A DNA stretch of 64,000 bases from Aristolochia californica (Eukaryota; Streptophyta; Magnoliopsida; Piperales; Aristolochiaceae), in the NCBI GenBank assembly GCA_029961685.1, contig JARWKL010000006.1:12964748-13028747 (forward strand). The letters run 5' to 3'. Below the pieces are notes generated by a model. The model was given only the letters and a program-made list of their open reading frames with translations, made no database searches and was not told the DNA's origin. Positions 49,835 through 62,600 of the stretch are shown here, in pieces (positions within the stretch are counted from its first letter, which is position 1; every line of letters begins with the position of its first letter). Both the position numbers and the translations under genes were made by a program.

Positions 49835-50225
49835 TTTAAGTGCAGGAAATGCACAAATGTTGAGAGAGACAATTCAAAAAACCATCTGTAATTTTTAAAG
49901 GTTGCAAACTTTTTTATTTTTTTATATATTGGGTTTTTCAATCATTGGAAGAGGGGGGCGAGGCATGATTAACTGAGTGTTGACTCCCAAACCATAAATC
50001 ATTTCTAACAAAAATTATAGCCTCTCTTTCTTCTAAAATTCCACCAAGCTATTTGGGGTTGTACTAGTGGAATTTCTGAAATATGGATAACAAAACTTCG
50101 GTGTTCATTTTTAGTGCGTGAAAAAGTTTTCTTCACTTACATTTATTATAGTTTTCAATTTTTTGGCATACATAAATTCTAAAATTTTCATTTTGTTGTG
50201 ATCTATGTGCCCTAAGTCATTTCTA
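49835..50225 (+). repeat. Scrambled satellite stretch with three deletion joints
   Basis: Three joints lie within about 390 bp. TTCATTTAAGTGC jumps to GGAAATGCAC at about 49845. ATTATAGCC jumps to TCTCTTTCTTC at about 50024. GATCTATGTGCC jumps to CTAAGTCATTTC at about 50212. Each joint removes part of a unit. Confidence 0.82.
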
Positions 50226-51536
50226 AAAAACATTATAGTCGTTACACATCATTAATCGATCAAAATATTTATGATGATCTATGATTGTTAGGTCTGCTTT
50301 TTGTAAAACAGGCAAAAAGTGGGTTATTTTGCTATCATAAATATCCTACCGCACATTAACTTGAGAATATAATTTTTTCTACTCCATGAAATATTTGGAT
50401 GATTAGGTCATTTGCATCTTCAACATGTCTCTGGCACGCATATCCACCACATTTAAAACATGTTAGGATCATTTAGAAATTTCTTTCTTATAAAATTCCA
50501 CCAAGCTATTAGGGGTTGTACTAGTGGAATTTTCGAAATATGGATAAAAAAACTTTGGTGTTCATTTTTAGTGCGTGAAATAACTTTCTTAACTTACATT
50601 TATATTTTTTTCATACATAAATTATAAAATTTTCATTTTTTTGTGATCTATTTGCCTCTCTTTTTGTTTACGAGAAAAATGGGAGAGCGAAAACTCAAGT
50701 TTGGATTTGAAAAAAAATTAAACATCTGGAATGGAAATGCACAAAAGCTGAGAGAGATAATTTCAAAAAGTATTTGTGATTTTTAAGGAAAGTAAAATTT
50801 TTAGTTTTTTTATATATTGGGTTTTGCAATCATCGGAAGTGGGCGGTGAGGCATTTTTAACTGAGTGTTGACTCCCTAACCATAAGTCTTTTCTAACAAA
50901 AATTATAGCCGTTACACATCATTAATTGACCAAAACATTTATGATGATCTATGATTGTTAGGTCTGCTTTTTGTAAAATAGGAAAAAAGTGGGTTGTTTG
51001 GCTCATGTAAGTATCCCACCGCATGTTAACTTGATAATTTAATTTTTTCTAGTCCTTGAAATTTTTTGTTCATTAAGTCATTTGTATCTTCAAGATGTTT
51101 CAGGCATGCATATACATGACATTTAAAACATATTAGGATCAATTAGAAATCTCTTTCTTATAAAGTTCCACCAAGCTATTAGGGGTTGTACTAGTGGAAT
51201 TTCCCAAACATGGAGAACAAGATATTGGTGTTCATTTTTAGTGCCTGAAATAATTTTCTTCACTTATATTTATTATAGTTTTCAATTTTTTGCATAAATA
51301 AAATCTAAAATTTTCAATTTGTTGCGATCAATTTGCCATATCTTTTTAGTTACTAGAAAAATGGGAGAGTAAAAACTAAAGTTTGGATTTGAAAAAAAAT
51401 TGAACTACCAAAATGGAAACGCACAAATACTAAGAGAGATAATTCTAAAAAGTATCTCTGATTTTTTAGGAATGTAAACATTTTTAGTTTTTTATATATT
51501 GGGTTTTGCAATCATCACGAAGAGAGAGGGAGACGA

Positions 51537-51557
51537 GGGGGGGGGGGGGGGGGGGGG
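51537..51557 (+). repeat. Homopolymer of 21 G
   Basis: Standard G-tract position, preceded by a purine-rich AGAGAGAGGGAGACGA. Confidence 0.85.
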
Positions 51558-51589
51558 TGAAGCATGTTTAACAGAGTGTTGGCTCCCTA

Positions 51590-52925
51590 ACCATAAGTTA
51601 TTTCTAACAAAAATTATAGCCATTACACGTCCTGAATCGATCAAAACATTTACGATGATCTATGATTGTTAGGTCCGCTTTTTGTAAAATAGGCAAAAAG
51701 TGGGTTGTTTGACTCAGGTAAGTATCCCAACACACATTAACTTGAGAATTTAATTTTTTCTACTCCATGAAATTTTTGGATCATTAGGTCATTTGCATCT
51801 TCAACATGTTTTAGGGATGCATATCCACCACATTTAAAATTGTTAGGGTCAATTAGAAATCTCTTTCTTATAAAGTTCCACCAAGTTATGAGGGGTTGTA
51901 CTAGTGGAATTTCCCAAACATGGATATCAAAACTTTGGTGTTCATTTTTAGTGCGTGAAATAAATTTATTCACTTACATTTATTTTAGTTTTCAATTTTT
52001 TCCATATTTTCAATTTGTTGTGATCTATTTGCCTTATCTTTTTATTTACCAGAAAAATGGGAGAGTGAAAACTGAAGTTAGGATTTGAAAAAAAATTGAA
52101 CATCCAAAATGGAAATGCAGAATTGCTGAGAGAGATAATTTCAAAAAGTTTCTATGAATTTAAGGATTATAAACTCTTTTATTTTTTTATATATATGGTT
52201 TTGCAATCATCGGAAGAGGGTGGGCGAGGAATTTTTAACTAAGTGTTGACTCCCTAACCATAAGTTATTTCTAACAAAAAATTATAGCCATTACACGTCC
52301 TGAATCGATCAAAACATTTACGATGATCTATGATTGTTAGGTCCGCTTTTTGTAAAATAGGCAAAAAGTGGGTTGTTTAACTCAAGTAAGTATCCCACCA
52401 CACATTAACTTGAGAATTTAATTTTTTCTACTCCATGAAATTTTTGGATCATTAGGTCATTTGCATCTTCAACATGTTTTAGGCATGCATATCCACCACA
52501 TTTAAAACATGTTAGGATCAATTAGAAATCCCTTTCTTATAAAGTTCCACCAAGTTATTAGGGGTTGTACTGGTGAAATTTCCCAAACATGGATATCAAA
52601 ACTTTGGTGTTCATTTTTAGTGCGTGAAATAAATTTATTCACTTATATTTATTTTATTTTTCAATTTTTTCCATACATAAACTCTAAAATTTTCAATTTG
52701 TTGTGATCTATTTGCCTTATCTTTTTATTTACCAGAAAAATGGGAGAGTGAAAACTGAAGTTAGGATTTGAAAAAAAATTTAACATTCAAAATGGAAATG
52801 CAGAATTGCTGAGAGAGATAATTTCAAAAAGTATCTATGATTTTTAAGGAATGTAAACTCTTTTATTTTTATATATATATGGTTTTGCAATCATCGGAAG
52901 AGGGTGGGCGAGGAATTTTTAACCG
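51590..52925 (+). repeat. Nearly identical neighbouring pair of satellite units
   Basis: Two consecutive units share private variants: CCATTACACGTCCTGAATC, TTTATTTACCAGAAAAATGG, GAAAACTGAAGTTAGG and AAATGCAGAATTGCTG. The first copy lacks about 15 bp (ACATAAACTCTAAAA) near 51998. The pair is much closer to each other than to other units, indicating recent local duplication. Confidence 0.85.
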
Positions 52926-53054
52926 AGTGTTGACTACCTTACCTTAAGTCATTTCTAACAAAAATTATAGCCGTTACACATAATTAATGAATAAAAACAT
53001 TTACGATCTATGATTGTTAGGTTTGTTTTTAGTAAAATAGGAAAAAAGTGGGTT

Positions 53055-53100
53055 GTTTGCACCGCACATTTGCATCTTCAACATGTTTCAGGCACCACAT
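53055..53100 (+). repeat. Deletion joints before a satellite anchor
   Basis: GTTGTTTGCACCGCAC joins directly to ATTTGCATCTTCAAC, and CAGGC joins to ACCACATTT. Together they shorten the unit to about 600 bp (anchors 52507 and 53107). Confidence 0.78.
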
Positions 53101-54879
53101 TTAAAACATGTTAGGATCAATTGGAAACTTCTTTCTTATAAAATTCCACCAAGCTATTAGGGGTTGTACTAGTGGAATTTTTCAAACATGGATAACAAAA
53201 CTTTGGTGTTCATTTTTAGTGCGTGAAATAATTTTCTTCACTTACATTTATTATAGTTTTCAAATTTTTGCATACATAAACTCTAAAATTTTCATTTTGT
53301 TGTGATCTATTTGCCTCATCATTTTGTTTACGAGAAAAATAGAAGAGTGAAAACTCAAGTTTGTTTTCGAAAAAAAATTGAACATCTGGAATGGAAATGC
53401 ACAAATGTTGAGAGTGATAATTCCTAAATGTATCTATGATTTTTTAGGAATGTTAACTATTTTAGTTTTTTTATATATTAGGTATTGCAATCATCGGAAC
53501 AGGGGGGCAAAGTATTTTTAACTCAGTGTTGACCCCCTAACTATATGTCATTTCTAACAAAAATTATAGTTTTTGCACATCATGAATCGATCAAAACATT
53601 TACGATGATCTATGATTGTTAGGTCCGCCTTTTTTAAAATGGCAAAAAGTGGGTTGTTTGGCTCTGGTAAATATCCCACAACATGTTAAATTGAGAATTT
53701 AAATTATCTACTCTTTGAAATTTTTGGATCATTAGGTCATTTGCATATTCAACATGCTTAAGGCATGCATATCCACAACATTTAAAACATGTTAGGATCA
53801 ATTAGAAATCTCTTTCTTATAATGTTCCACCAATTTATTAGGGGTTGTACTAGTGCAATTTCTTAAACATGGATAACAAAACTTTGGTGTTGATTTTTAG
53901 TGTGTAAAAAAATTGTCTTCACTTACATTTATTATTGTTTTCAATTTTTGCATACATCAACTCTAAAATTTTCATTTTGTTGTGATCTATTTGCCTTTTC
54001 TTTTTGTTTTAGAGAAAAATAGGAGAGTCAAAACTCAAGTTTGGATTTAAAAAAATATTGAACATCCAAAATGGAAATGCACAAATGCTGTGAGAGATAA
54101 TTCCAAAAAGTATCTGTGATTTTTAAGGATTTTAAACACTTTTAGTTTTTTATATATTGGGTTTTGCAATCATTTGAAGAGGGGGGCGAGGCATTTTTAA
54201 CTGAGTTTTGACTCCCAAACCATAAGTCATTTCTAACAAAAATTATAGTCGTTACACAACGTTAATCGATAAAAAACTTTACGATGATCTATGATTGTTA
54301 GGTCCGCTTTCTGTAAAATAGGCAAAAAGTGGGTTGTTTGGCTCTGGTAAATATCCCACCGCACGTTAACTTGAGAATTTAATTTTTTCTACTCGAAATT
54401 TTTTGATCTTTAGGTCATTTGCATCTTCAACATGCTTCAGGCATGCATATCTACTACATTTAAAACATGTTAGGAACAATTAGAAATCTGTTTCTTATAA
54501 AATTCCAGCAATCTATTAGGGTTTGTACTTGTGGAATTTTCCAAACATGGATAACAAAAATTTGGATTTCATTTTTAGTGCGTGAAATAATTTTCTTCAC
54601 AAACATTTATTATAGTTTTCTGTTTTTAACATTCATAAACTCTAAAATTTTCCTTTTGTTGTGATCTATTTGCCTTTCCTTTTTGTTGACGAGAAAAATG
54701 GGAGAGTGAAAACTCAAGTTTGGATTTGAAAAAAAATTAAACATCCAAAATGGAAATGCACAAATGCCGAGAGAAATAATTCCAAAAAGTATCTGTGATT
54801 TTAGGGATTGTAAACTCTTTTAGTTTTTTATATATTGGGTTTTGCAATCACCGGAAGAACGGGGGGGTGGGCGTGGGCA

Positions 54880-55850
54880 AGTCATTTTTAACTGAGTGTT
54901 GTCTCCAAAACCATAGGTCATTTCTAACAATTATTATAGCTGTTACACATCATTAATCGATCAAAACAATTACGATTTTCTAGGTTCGCTTTTTGTAAAA
55001 TAGGCAAAAAGTGTGTTGTTTGACTCTGGTAAATATCCCACCGCACGTTAACTTGAGAAATTCATTTTGCCTACTCCTTGAAATTTTTGGATCATTAGAT
55101 CATTTGCATCATCAATAAGTTTTTGGTATGCTTATCCACCACATTTAAAACATGTTAGGATATATTTGAAATCTCTATCTTATAAAATTCCAACAAGCTA
55201 TTAGGGGTTGTACTAGTGGAATTTCCCAAACATGGAGAACAAAACTTTGATGTTCATTTTTAGTGCATGAAATAATTTTGTTCACTTACATTTATTATAG
55301 TTTTCAGTTTTTTGCATACATAAACTCTAAAATTTTCCTTTTGTTGTGAGCAATTTACCTTATCTTTTTGTTTACGAGAAAAATAGGAGAGTGAATACCA
55401 AGTTTGGATTTGAAAAAAAATTGAACATCCAAAATGGAAATGCACAAATGCTGAGAGAGATAACTCCAAAAAGTATCTGTGATTTTTATGCATTGTAAAC
55501 TCTTTTAGTTTTTTATATATTGGGTTTTGTAATTACCGGAAGAGCGGGGGCAAGTCATTTTTAACTAAGTGTTGACTCGCAAACCATAGGTCATTTCTAA
55601 CAAAAATTATAGCTGTTACACATCATTAATCGATCAAAACATTTAAGATGATCTAGGTTCGCTTTATGTAAAATTGGCAAAAAGTATGTTGTTTGGCTCT
55701 GGTAAATATCCCACCGCACGTTAACTTGAGAATTTAATTTTAACTACTCCTTGAAAATTTTGGATCATTTGTTATTTGCATCATAAACAAGTTTTTGACA
55801 TGCTTATCCACCACATTTAAAACATGTTAGGATATATTTGAAATCCCAAT
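54880..55850 (+). repeat. Neighbouring unit pair sharing a private deletion
   Basis: Both units have CAAGTCATTTTTAACT, CATAGGTCATTTC and a missing TATGATTGTTAGG stretch so that CTAGGTTCGCTTT follows directly (about 54975 and 55655). Both also have TGCTTATCCACCACATTT and TTAGGATATATTTGAAATC. Shared derived changes in adjacent units indicate tandem duplication. Confidence 0.82.
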
Positions 55851-56901
55851 CTTATAAAATTCCAACAACCTATTAGGGGTTGTACTAGTGGGATTTCCCA
55901 AACATGGATAACAAAACTTTGGTGTTCATTTTTAGTACATGAAATAATTTTTTTCACTTACATTTATTATAGTTTTCAATTTTTTTCATACATAAACTCT
56001 AAAATTTTCATTTAGTTGTGATCTATTGGCCCTAACTTTTTGTTTACGAGAAAAATAGGAGAGTGAATACTCAAGTTTGGATTTGAAAAGAAATGAACAT
56101 CCAAAATGGAAGTGCAAAAATGCTGAGAGAGATAATTCCAAAAAGTATTTGTGATTTTTAAGGATTGTAAACTCTTTTAGGTTTTTATATATTGGGTTTC
56201 GCAATCATCGGAGGGGGTGAGTTATTTTTAACTGAGTGTTGAATATCAAACCATAAGTCATTTCTAACAAAAATTATAGCCTTTAGACATCAATAATCAT
56301 TCAAAAAATTTACGATGACCTATGATTGTTAGGTCCGATTTTCGTAAAATAGGCAAAAAATGGGATCTTTGGCTCTGGTAAATATCCCCCCAAACGATAA
56401 CTTGAGAATTTAATTTTTGTCCTCCAAGAAATTTTTGGATCATTAGGTCATTTCCATCTTCAACATGTTTCAGGCATGCATATCCACAACATTTAAAAAA
56501 AGTTAGGATCAATTAGAAAACTCTTTCTTAAAAAATTCCACCAAGCTATTAGGGGTTGTACTAGTGGAATTTCCCAAACATGGATAAAAAAACTTTGGCG
56601 TTCAGTTTTAGTGCGTCAAATAATTTGTTTTACTTACATTTATTATAGTTTTGAATTTTTTGCAAACATAAACTCTAAAATTTTCATTTTTTTTGTGACC
56701 AATTTACCTTGTCTTTTTGTTTACGAGAAAAATAGGAGAGTGAAAACTCAAATTTGAATTTTAAAAAAAATTGAACACCCAAAATGGAAATGCACAAATG
56801 ATGAAAGAGGCAATTCCAAAAACTAACTGTGATCTTTAAGGATTGTAAACTCTTTTAGTTTTTATATATTGGGTTTTGCAATCATTGGAAGAGAGGAGGG
56901 A

Positions 56902-56927
56902 GGGGGGGGGGGGGGGGGGGGGGGGGG
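56902..56927 (+). repeat. Homopolymer of 26 G
   Basis: Standard G-tract position, preceded by GAGAGGAGGGA and followed by TGGTGAGGCATTTTTAAC. Confidence 0.85.
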
Positions 56928-57594
56928 TGGTGAGGCATTTTTAACTGTGTTGACTCCCAAACCATAAGTCATTTCTAACTAAAATTATAGCTGTTACACA
57001 TCATTAATATATCAAAACATTTACGATGATCAATGATTTTTAGGTCCGCTTTTTGTAAAATTGGGAAAAAGTGGGTTGTTTGGCTCTGGTAAATATCCCA
57101 ACACACGGTAACTTAAGAATTTAATTTTTTCTACTCCTTGAAATTTTTGGATCATAAGGTCACTTGCATCTTCAACATGTTTCAGGCATGCATATCCACC
57201 ACATTTAAAACATGTTAGGATCAATTAGAAATTGCTTTCTTATAAAATTTCACCAAGCTATTAGGGGTTGTACTAGTGGAATTTCCCAAACATGGATAAC
57301 AAAACTTAGGTGTTCATTTTTAGTGCATAAAATAATTTTCCTCACTTACATTTATTATAGTTTTCAATTTTTTTCTAACATAAACTCTAAAATTTTCATT
57401 TTGTTGTGATCTATTTCCATTATCTTTTTTGTTTGCACAAAAAATGGGAGAGTGAAAACTCAACTTTGGATCTGAAAAAAATTGAACATCCAAAATGCAA
57501 ATGCACAAATGCTAAGAGAGATAATTCCAAAAAAATATCTTTGATTTTTAAGGATTGTAAACTCTTTTAGTTTTATATATTGGGTTTTGCAATT

Positions 57595-57612
57595 ATCGGA
57601 ATTTAGGTCCAT
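57595..57612 (+). repeat. Deletion joint removing the G tract of a unit
   Basis: AATTATCGGA joins directly to ATTTAGGTCC at about 57600. About 110 bp, including the G tract and the CATTAATCGATC segment, are gone. Confidence 0.82.
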
Positions 57613-60182
57613 TTTTTGTTAAATAAGCAAAAAGTAGGTTGTTTGGCTCTGTTAAATATCCCACCTCCGTTAACTTGGGAATTTAATTTTTTCTACTCCT
57701 TGAAATTTTTGGATCACTAGGTCAATTGCATCTTCAACATATTTCAGGCATGCATATCAACCACTTTGACAACATGTTAGGATCAATTAGAAATCTCTTT
57801 CTTATAAATTTCGACCAAGCTATTAGGGGTTGTACAAGTGGAATTTCCCAAACATGGATAACAAAACTTTGGTGTTCATTTTTAGTGTGTGAAATAATTT
57901 TCTTCACTTACATTTATTCTAGTTTTCAATTTTTTGCATACATAAACTCTAAAATTTTCATTTTGTAGTGATCTATTTGTCTTAGCTTTTTGTTTACGAG
58001 AAAAATGGGAGAGTAAAAACTCAAGTTTGGATTTGAAAAAAAAATTCACATCCAAAATGGAAATGGGCAAATGCTTGAGAGATAATTCCAAAAAGTATTT
58101 CTGATTTTTAAGGATTGTAAACTCTATTAGTTTTTGATATAATGGGTTTTGCAACCATCGGAAGAGGGGGGCGAGGCATTTTTAACATAGTGTTGACTCC
58201 GAAACCATAAGTCATTTCTAAAAAAAATTATTGCCGTTACACATCATTAATCGATCAAAAAATTTACGATGATATATGATTGTTAGGTCCACTTTTTGTA
58301 AAATAGACTAAAAGTGGATTGTTTGGCTCTTGTAAATATCCCACCGCACGTTAATTTGAGAATTTAATTTTTTTTACTCCTTGAAATTTTTGGATCATTA
58401 GGTCATTTGCTTCTTCAACATGTTTTAGGCATGCATATCCACCACATTTAAAACATGTTAGGATATTTTATAAATTTCATTCTTAAAAAATTCCACCAAG
58501 CTACTTGGGGTTCACTAGTGGGATTACCCAAACATAGATAACAAAACTTTGGTGTGCATTTTTAGTGTGTGAAGTAATTTTTTTCACTAACATTTATTAT
58601 AGTTTTCAATTTTTTGAATACATAAACTCCAAAATTTTCATTTTGTTGTCATCTATTTGCCTTATCTATTTGTTTACGAGAAATAAGGGAGAGTGAAAAC
58701 TCAAGTTTGGATTTGAAAAAAAAATTGAACATCCAAAATGGAAATGCACAAACTGAGAGAGATAATTCCAAAAAGTATCTATGATTTTAAAGGATTGTAA
58801 ACTCTTTTAGTTTTTTATATATTGGGTTTCCGATCATCGGAAGATGGGGGGGCGAGGCATTTTTAACTGAGTGTTGACTCCCAAATCATAAGTCATTTCT
58901 AACAAAATTAAAGCAATTAAACATCATTAATCTATCCAAGCATTACGATGTTCTATGATTGTTAGGTCCGCTTTTTGTAAAATAGGCACAAAGAGGGTTG
59001 TTTGGCTCTTGTAAATATCCCACCGCACGTTAACTTGAGAATTTAATTTTTTCTACTCCTTGAAATTTTTGAATCATTAGGTCATTTGCATCTTCAACAT
59101 GTTTCAGGCATGCATATCCACCACATTTAAAACATGTTAGGATCAAATAGAAATCTCTTTCTTATAAAATTCCACCAAGCTATTGGGGTTGTACTAGTGG
59201 AATTTCCCAAACATGGATAACAAAACTTTGGTGTTCATTTTTAGTGCTTGAAGTAATAATCTTCACTTACATTTATTATATTTTTCAATGTTTTTCATTC
59301 ATAAACTTTAAAATTTTCATTTTTTTGTGATCTATTTGCCTTATCTTTTTGTTTTCGTGAAAAATGGGAGAGCGAAAACTCAAGTTTGGATTTGAAAAAC
59401 AATTTAACATAAAAAAAGGAAATGCCCAAATGCTGAGAGAGATAATTTAAAAAAGTGTCTGTGATATTTAAGGATTTTAAAATCTTTTAGTTTTTTTATA
59501 TTGGGTTTTGCAATCATCGATCGAGTGGAGGTGAGGCATTTTTAACTGAGAGTTGACTCCCAAATCATAAGTCAATTCTAACAAAATTAAAGCCGTTATA
59601 CATCATTAATCGATCCAAACATTTATGATATCCTATGATTGTTTGGTCCGCTTTTTAAAAGTAGGCACAAAGAGAGTTGTTTAGCTCTTGTAAATATCCC
59701 ACCGCACGTTAAGTTGAGAAAATAATTTTTTCTACTCCTTGAAATTTTTGAATCATTAGGTCATTTGCATCTTCAACATTCTTCAGGCATGCATATCCAC
59801 CACATTTAAAACATGTTAGGATCAATTAGAAAACTCTTTCTTATAAAATTCCACCAAGCTATTAGGGGTTGTACTCGTAGAATTTTCCAAACATGGATAA
59901 CAAAACTTTGGTGTTCATTTTTAGAGCATGAAATAATTTTCTTTACTTACTTTTATTAAAGTTTTCAAATTTTTTCATACATAAACTCTAAAATTTTCAT
60001 TTTCATGTGATCTATTTGCCTTATCTTTTTGTTTACGAAGTTTGGATTTGAAAATAAATTGAACATCCAAAAATGGAAATGCACAAATGATGAGAGAGAT
60101 AATTCCAAAAAGTATCTGTGATTTTTAAGGATTGTAAACTATTTTAGTTTTTTATATATTGGGTTTTGCAATCATCTTAAGA

Positions 60183-60410
60183 GGGGGGGGGGGGGGGGGG
60201 AGGTGGGGTGTTTTCTCCCAAACCATAATTCATTTCTAACAAAAATTCTAGCCATTACACATCATTAATTGAAAAAAACATTTACGATGATCAATGAATG
60301 TTAGGTCCGCTTTTTGTAAAATAGGCAAAAAGGGGTTGTTTGGCTCTGGTAAATATCCCACCGCAAGTTAACTTGAGAATTTACTTTTTTTCTACTACTC
60401 TAAAATTTTT
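60183..60410 (+). repeat. 18-G tract and a unit lacking its anchor segment
   Basis: A run of 18 G (60183-60200) leads to a shortened GTGTTTTCTCCC segment. At about 60395 TTTCTACTACTC joins to TAAAATTTTTG, removing roughly 280 bp that includes the anchor. Anchors 59813 and 60882 are therefore 1069 bp apart. Confidence 0.82.
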
Positions 60411-61154
60411 GATTTGTTGTGAGGATTTCCCTTTTCTATTTGTTTACGAGAAAATTGGGAGAAGGAAAACTCAAGTTTGGATTTGAAAAAAAATTGAACA
60501 TCCAAAATGGAAATGCCAAAATGATGAGAGAGATAATTTAAAGAAGTATATGTGATTTTTAAGGATTGTAAACTCTTTTAGTTTTTTATATATTGGTTTT
60601 TGCAATCATCAGTAGAGTGGAGGCGAGGAATTTTAAATGAGTCATTTCTAACAAGATTAAATCCGTTACACAACAATAATCAATTCAAACATTTATGATG
60701 TCCTATGATTGCTAGGTCCGCTTTTTGTAAAATAGGCACAAAGAGGGTTGTTTGTCCTTGGTAGATATCCCACCGCACGTTAACTTGAGAATTTAATTTT
60801 TTCTACTCCTTGAAATTTTTGAATCATTAGGTCACTTTCATATTCAAAATGTTTCAGGCATGCATATGCACCACGTTTAAAACATCTAAGGATCAATTAG
60901 AAAACTCTTTGTAATAAAATTCCACAAAGCTATTAGGGGTTGTACTAGTGGAATTTCCCAAATATGGATAACAAAATTTTGGTGTTCATTTTTTGTACAC
61001 GAAACAATTTCTTCACTTATATTTATTATAGTTTTCAATTTTTTGCATACATAAACTCTAAAATTTCAATTTGTTGTGATTCGTTTTCCTTTTCTTTTTG
61101 TTTACGAGAAAAATGGGAGAGTGAAAACTCAAGTTTGGATATGAAAAAAAATTG

Positions 61155-61180
61155 AACATCCAAAATGGGGGCGATCAAGG
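61155..61180 (+). repeat. Deletion joint from the A-rich segment to the G tract
   Basis: GAACATCCAAAATGG runs directly into GGGCGATCAAGGCATT, removing about 110 bp. The shared GG at the joint suggests G-tract-mediated deletion. Confidence 0.8.
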
Positions 61181-61850
61181 CATTTTTTACTGAGTGTTGT
61201 CTCCCAAGCCATAAGTCATTTCTAACAAAAATTATACCCATTACACATCATTAATTGATCAAAACATTTATGATGATCTATAAGTGTTATGTCCGCTTTT
61301 TGTAAAATAGGCAAAAAGTGAGTTGTTTGGCTCTAGTAAATATCCCACAACATGTTAACTTGAGAATTTTATTTTTTCTACTCCTTGAAATTTTTGGATC
61401 ATTTTGTCATTTGCATCTTCAACATGTTTCAGGCATGCATATCCACCACATTTAAAACATGTTAGGATCAATTAGAAATCTCTTTCTTTTAAAATTCCAC
61501 CAAGTTATTAGTGGATGTACTAGTGGAATTTCCCAAACATGGATAACAAAACTTTGGTGTTCATTTTTAGTGCGTGAAATAATTTTCCTCACTTACTTTT
61601 ATTATAATTTTCAATTTTTTGCATACATAAACTCTAAAATTTTCATTTTGTTGTGATCTATTTGCCTTTTCTTTTTCTTTACGAGAAAAATGGAAGTGTG
61701 AAAACTCAAGTTTGGATTTGAAAAAAAATTGAACATCCAAATGGAAATGCAAAAATGATGAGAGAGATAATTTCAAAAAGTATATGTCATTTTTATGGAT
61801 TGTAAACTATTTTAGTTTTTTCTATATTGGGTTTTGCAATAATCTGAAGA

Positions 61851-61867
61851 GGGGGGGGGGGGGGGGG
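61851..61867 (+). repeat. Homopolymer of 17 G with downstream deletion
   Basis: A 17-G run is followed at once by TGTTGACTCCC. The usual CGAGGCATTTTTAACTGAG between them is missing. Confidence 0.83.
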
Positions 61868-62584
61868 TGTTGACTCCCTAACCATAAGTCATTTATAACA
61901 AAAATTATAGCCGTTACACATCATCAATCGATCAAAACATTTACGATGATCTATGATTGTTGGTCTACTTTTTGTAAAATAGGTAAAAAGTTTGTTGTTT
62001 GGCACTTGTAATATTCCACCTCACATTAACTTGATAATTTATTTTTTTCTACACTTTGAAATTTTTGGATCTTTAGGTCATTTGCGTCTTCAACATGTTT
62101 CAGGCATGCATATCCACCACATTTAAAACATGTTAGGATCAATTAGTCTCTTACAAAATTCCACCAAGCTATTAGGGGTTGTAAAAGTGGAATTTCCCAA
62201 ACATGGATAACAAAACTTTAGTGTTCATTTTTAGTGCGTGAAATAATTTTTTTCGCTTACATTTATTTTAGTTTTGAATTTTTTGTATACAAATACTCTA
62301 AAATTTTCCTTTTGTTGTTATCTATTTGCCTTATTTTTTTGTTTACAAGCAAAAAGGGACTGTGAAAACTCAAGTTTGGATTTGAAAAAAAATTGAAGAT
62401 CCAAAATGGAAATGCACAAATGCTCAGAAAGATAATTCCAAAAAGTATCTGTGATTTTTAAGGATTGTAAGCTCTTTTGTTTTTTTTATATATTGGGTTT
62501 TGCAATCATCGGAAGTGGGAGGGCGAGGCATTTTTAACTGAGTGTTGACTCCCTTACCATAAGTCATTTCTAATAAAAATTATA

Positions 62585-62600
62585 GCCGTTACACCGCACG
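62585..62600 (+). repeat. Deletion joint within a satellite unit
   Basis: GCCGTTACAC joins directly to CGCACGTTAACTTGAG. About 125 bp, containing the CGATGATCTATGATTG segment and AAAAGTGGG, are absent; CAC occurs at both original ends. Confidence 0.82.
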
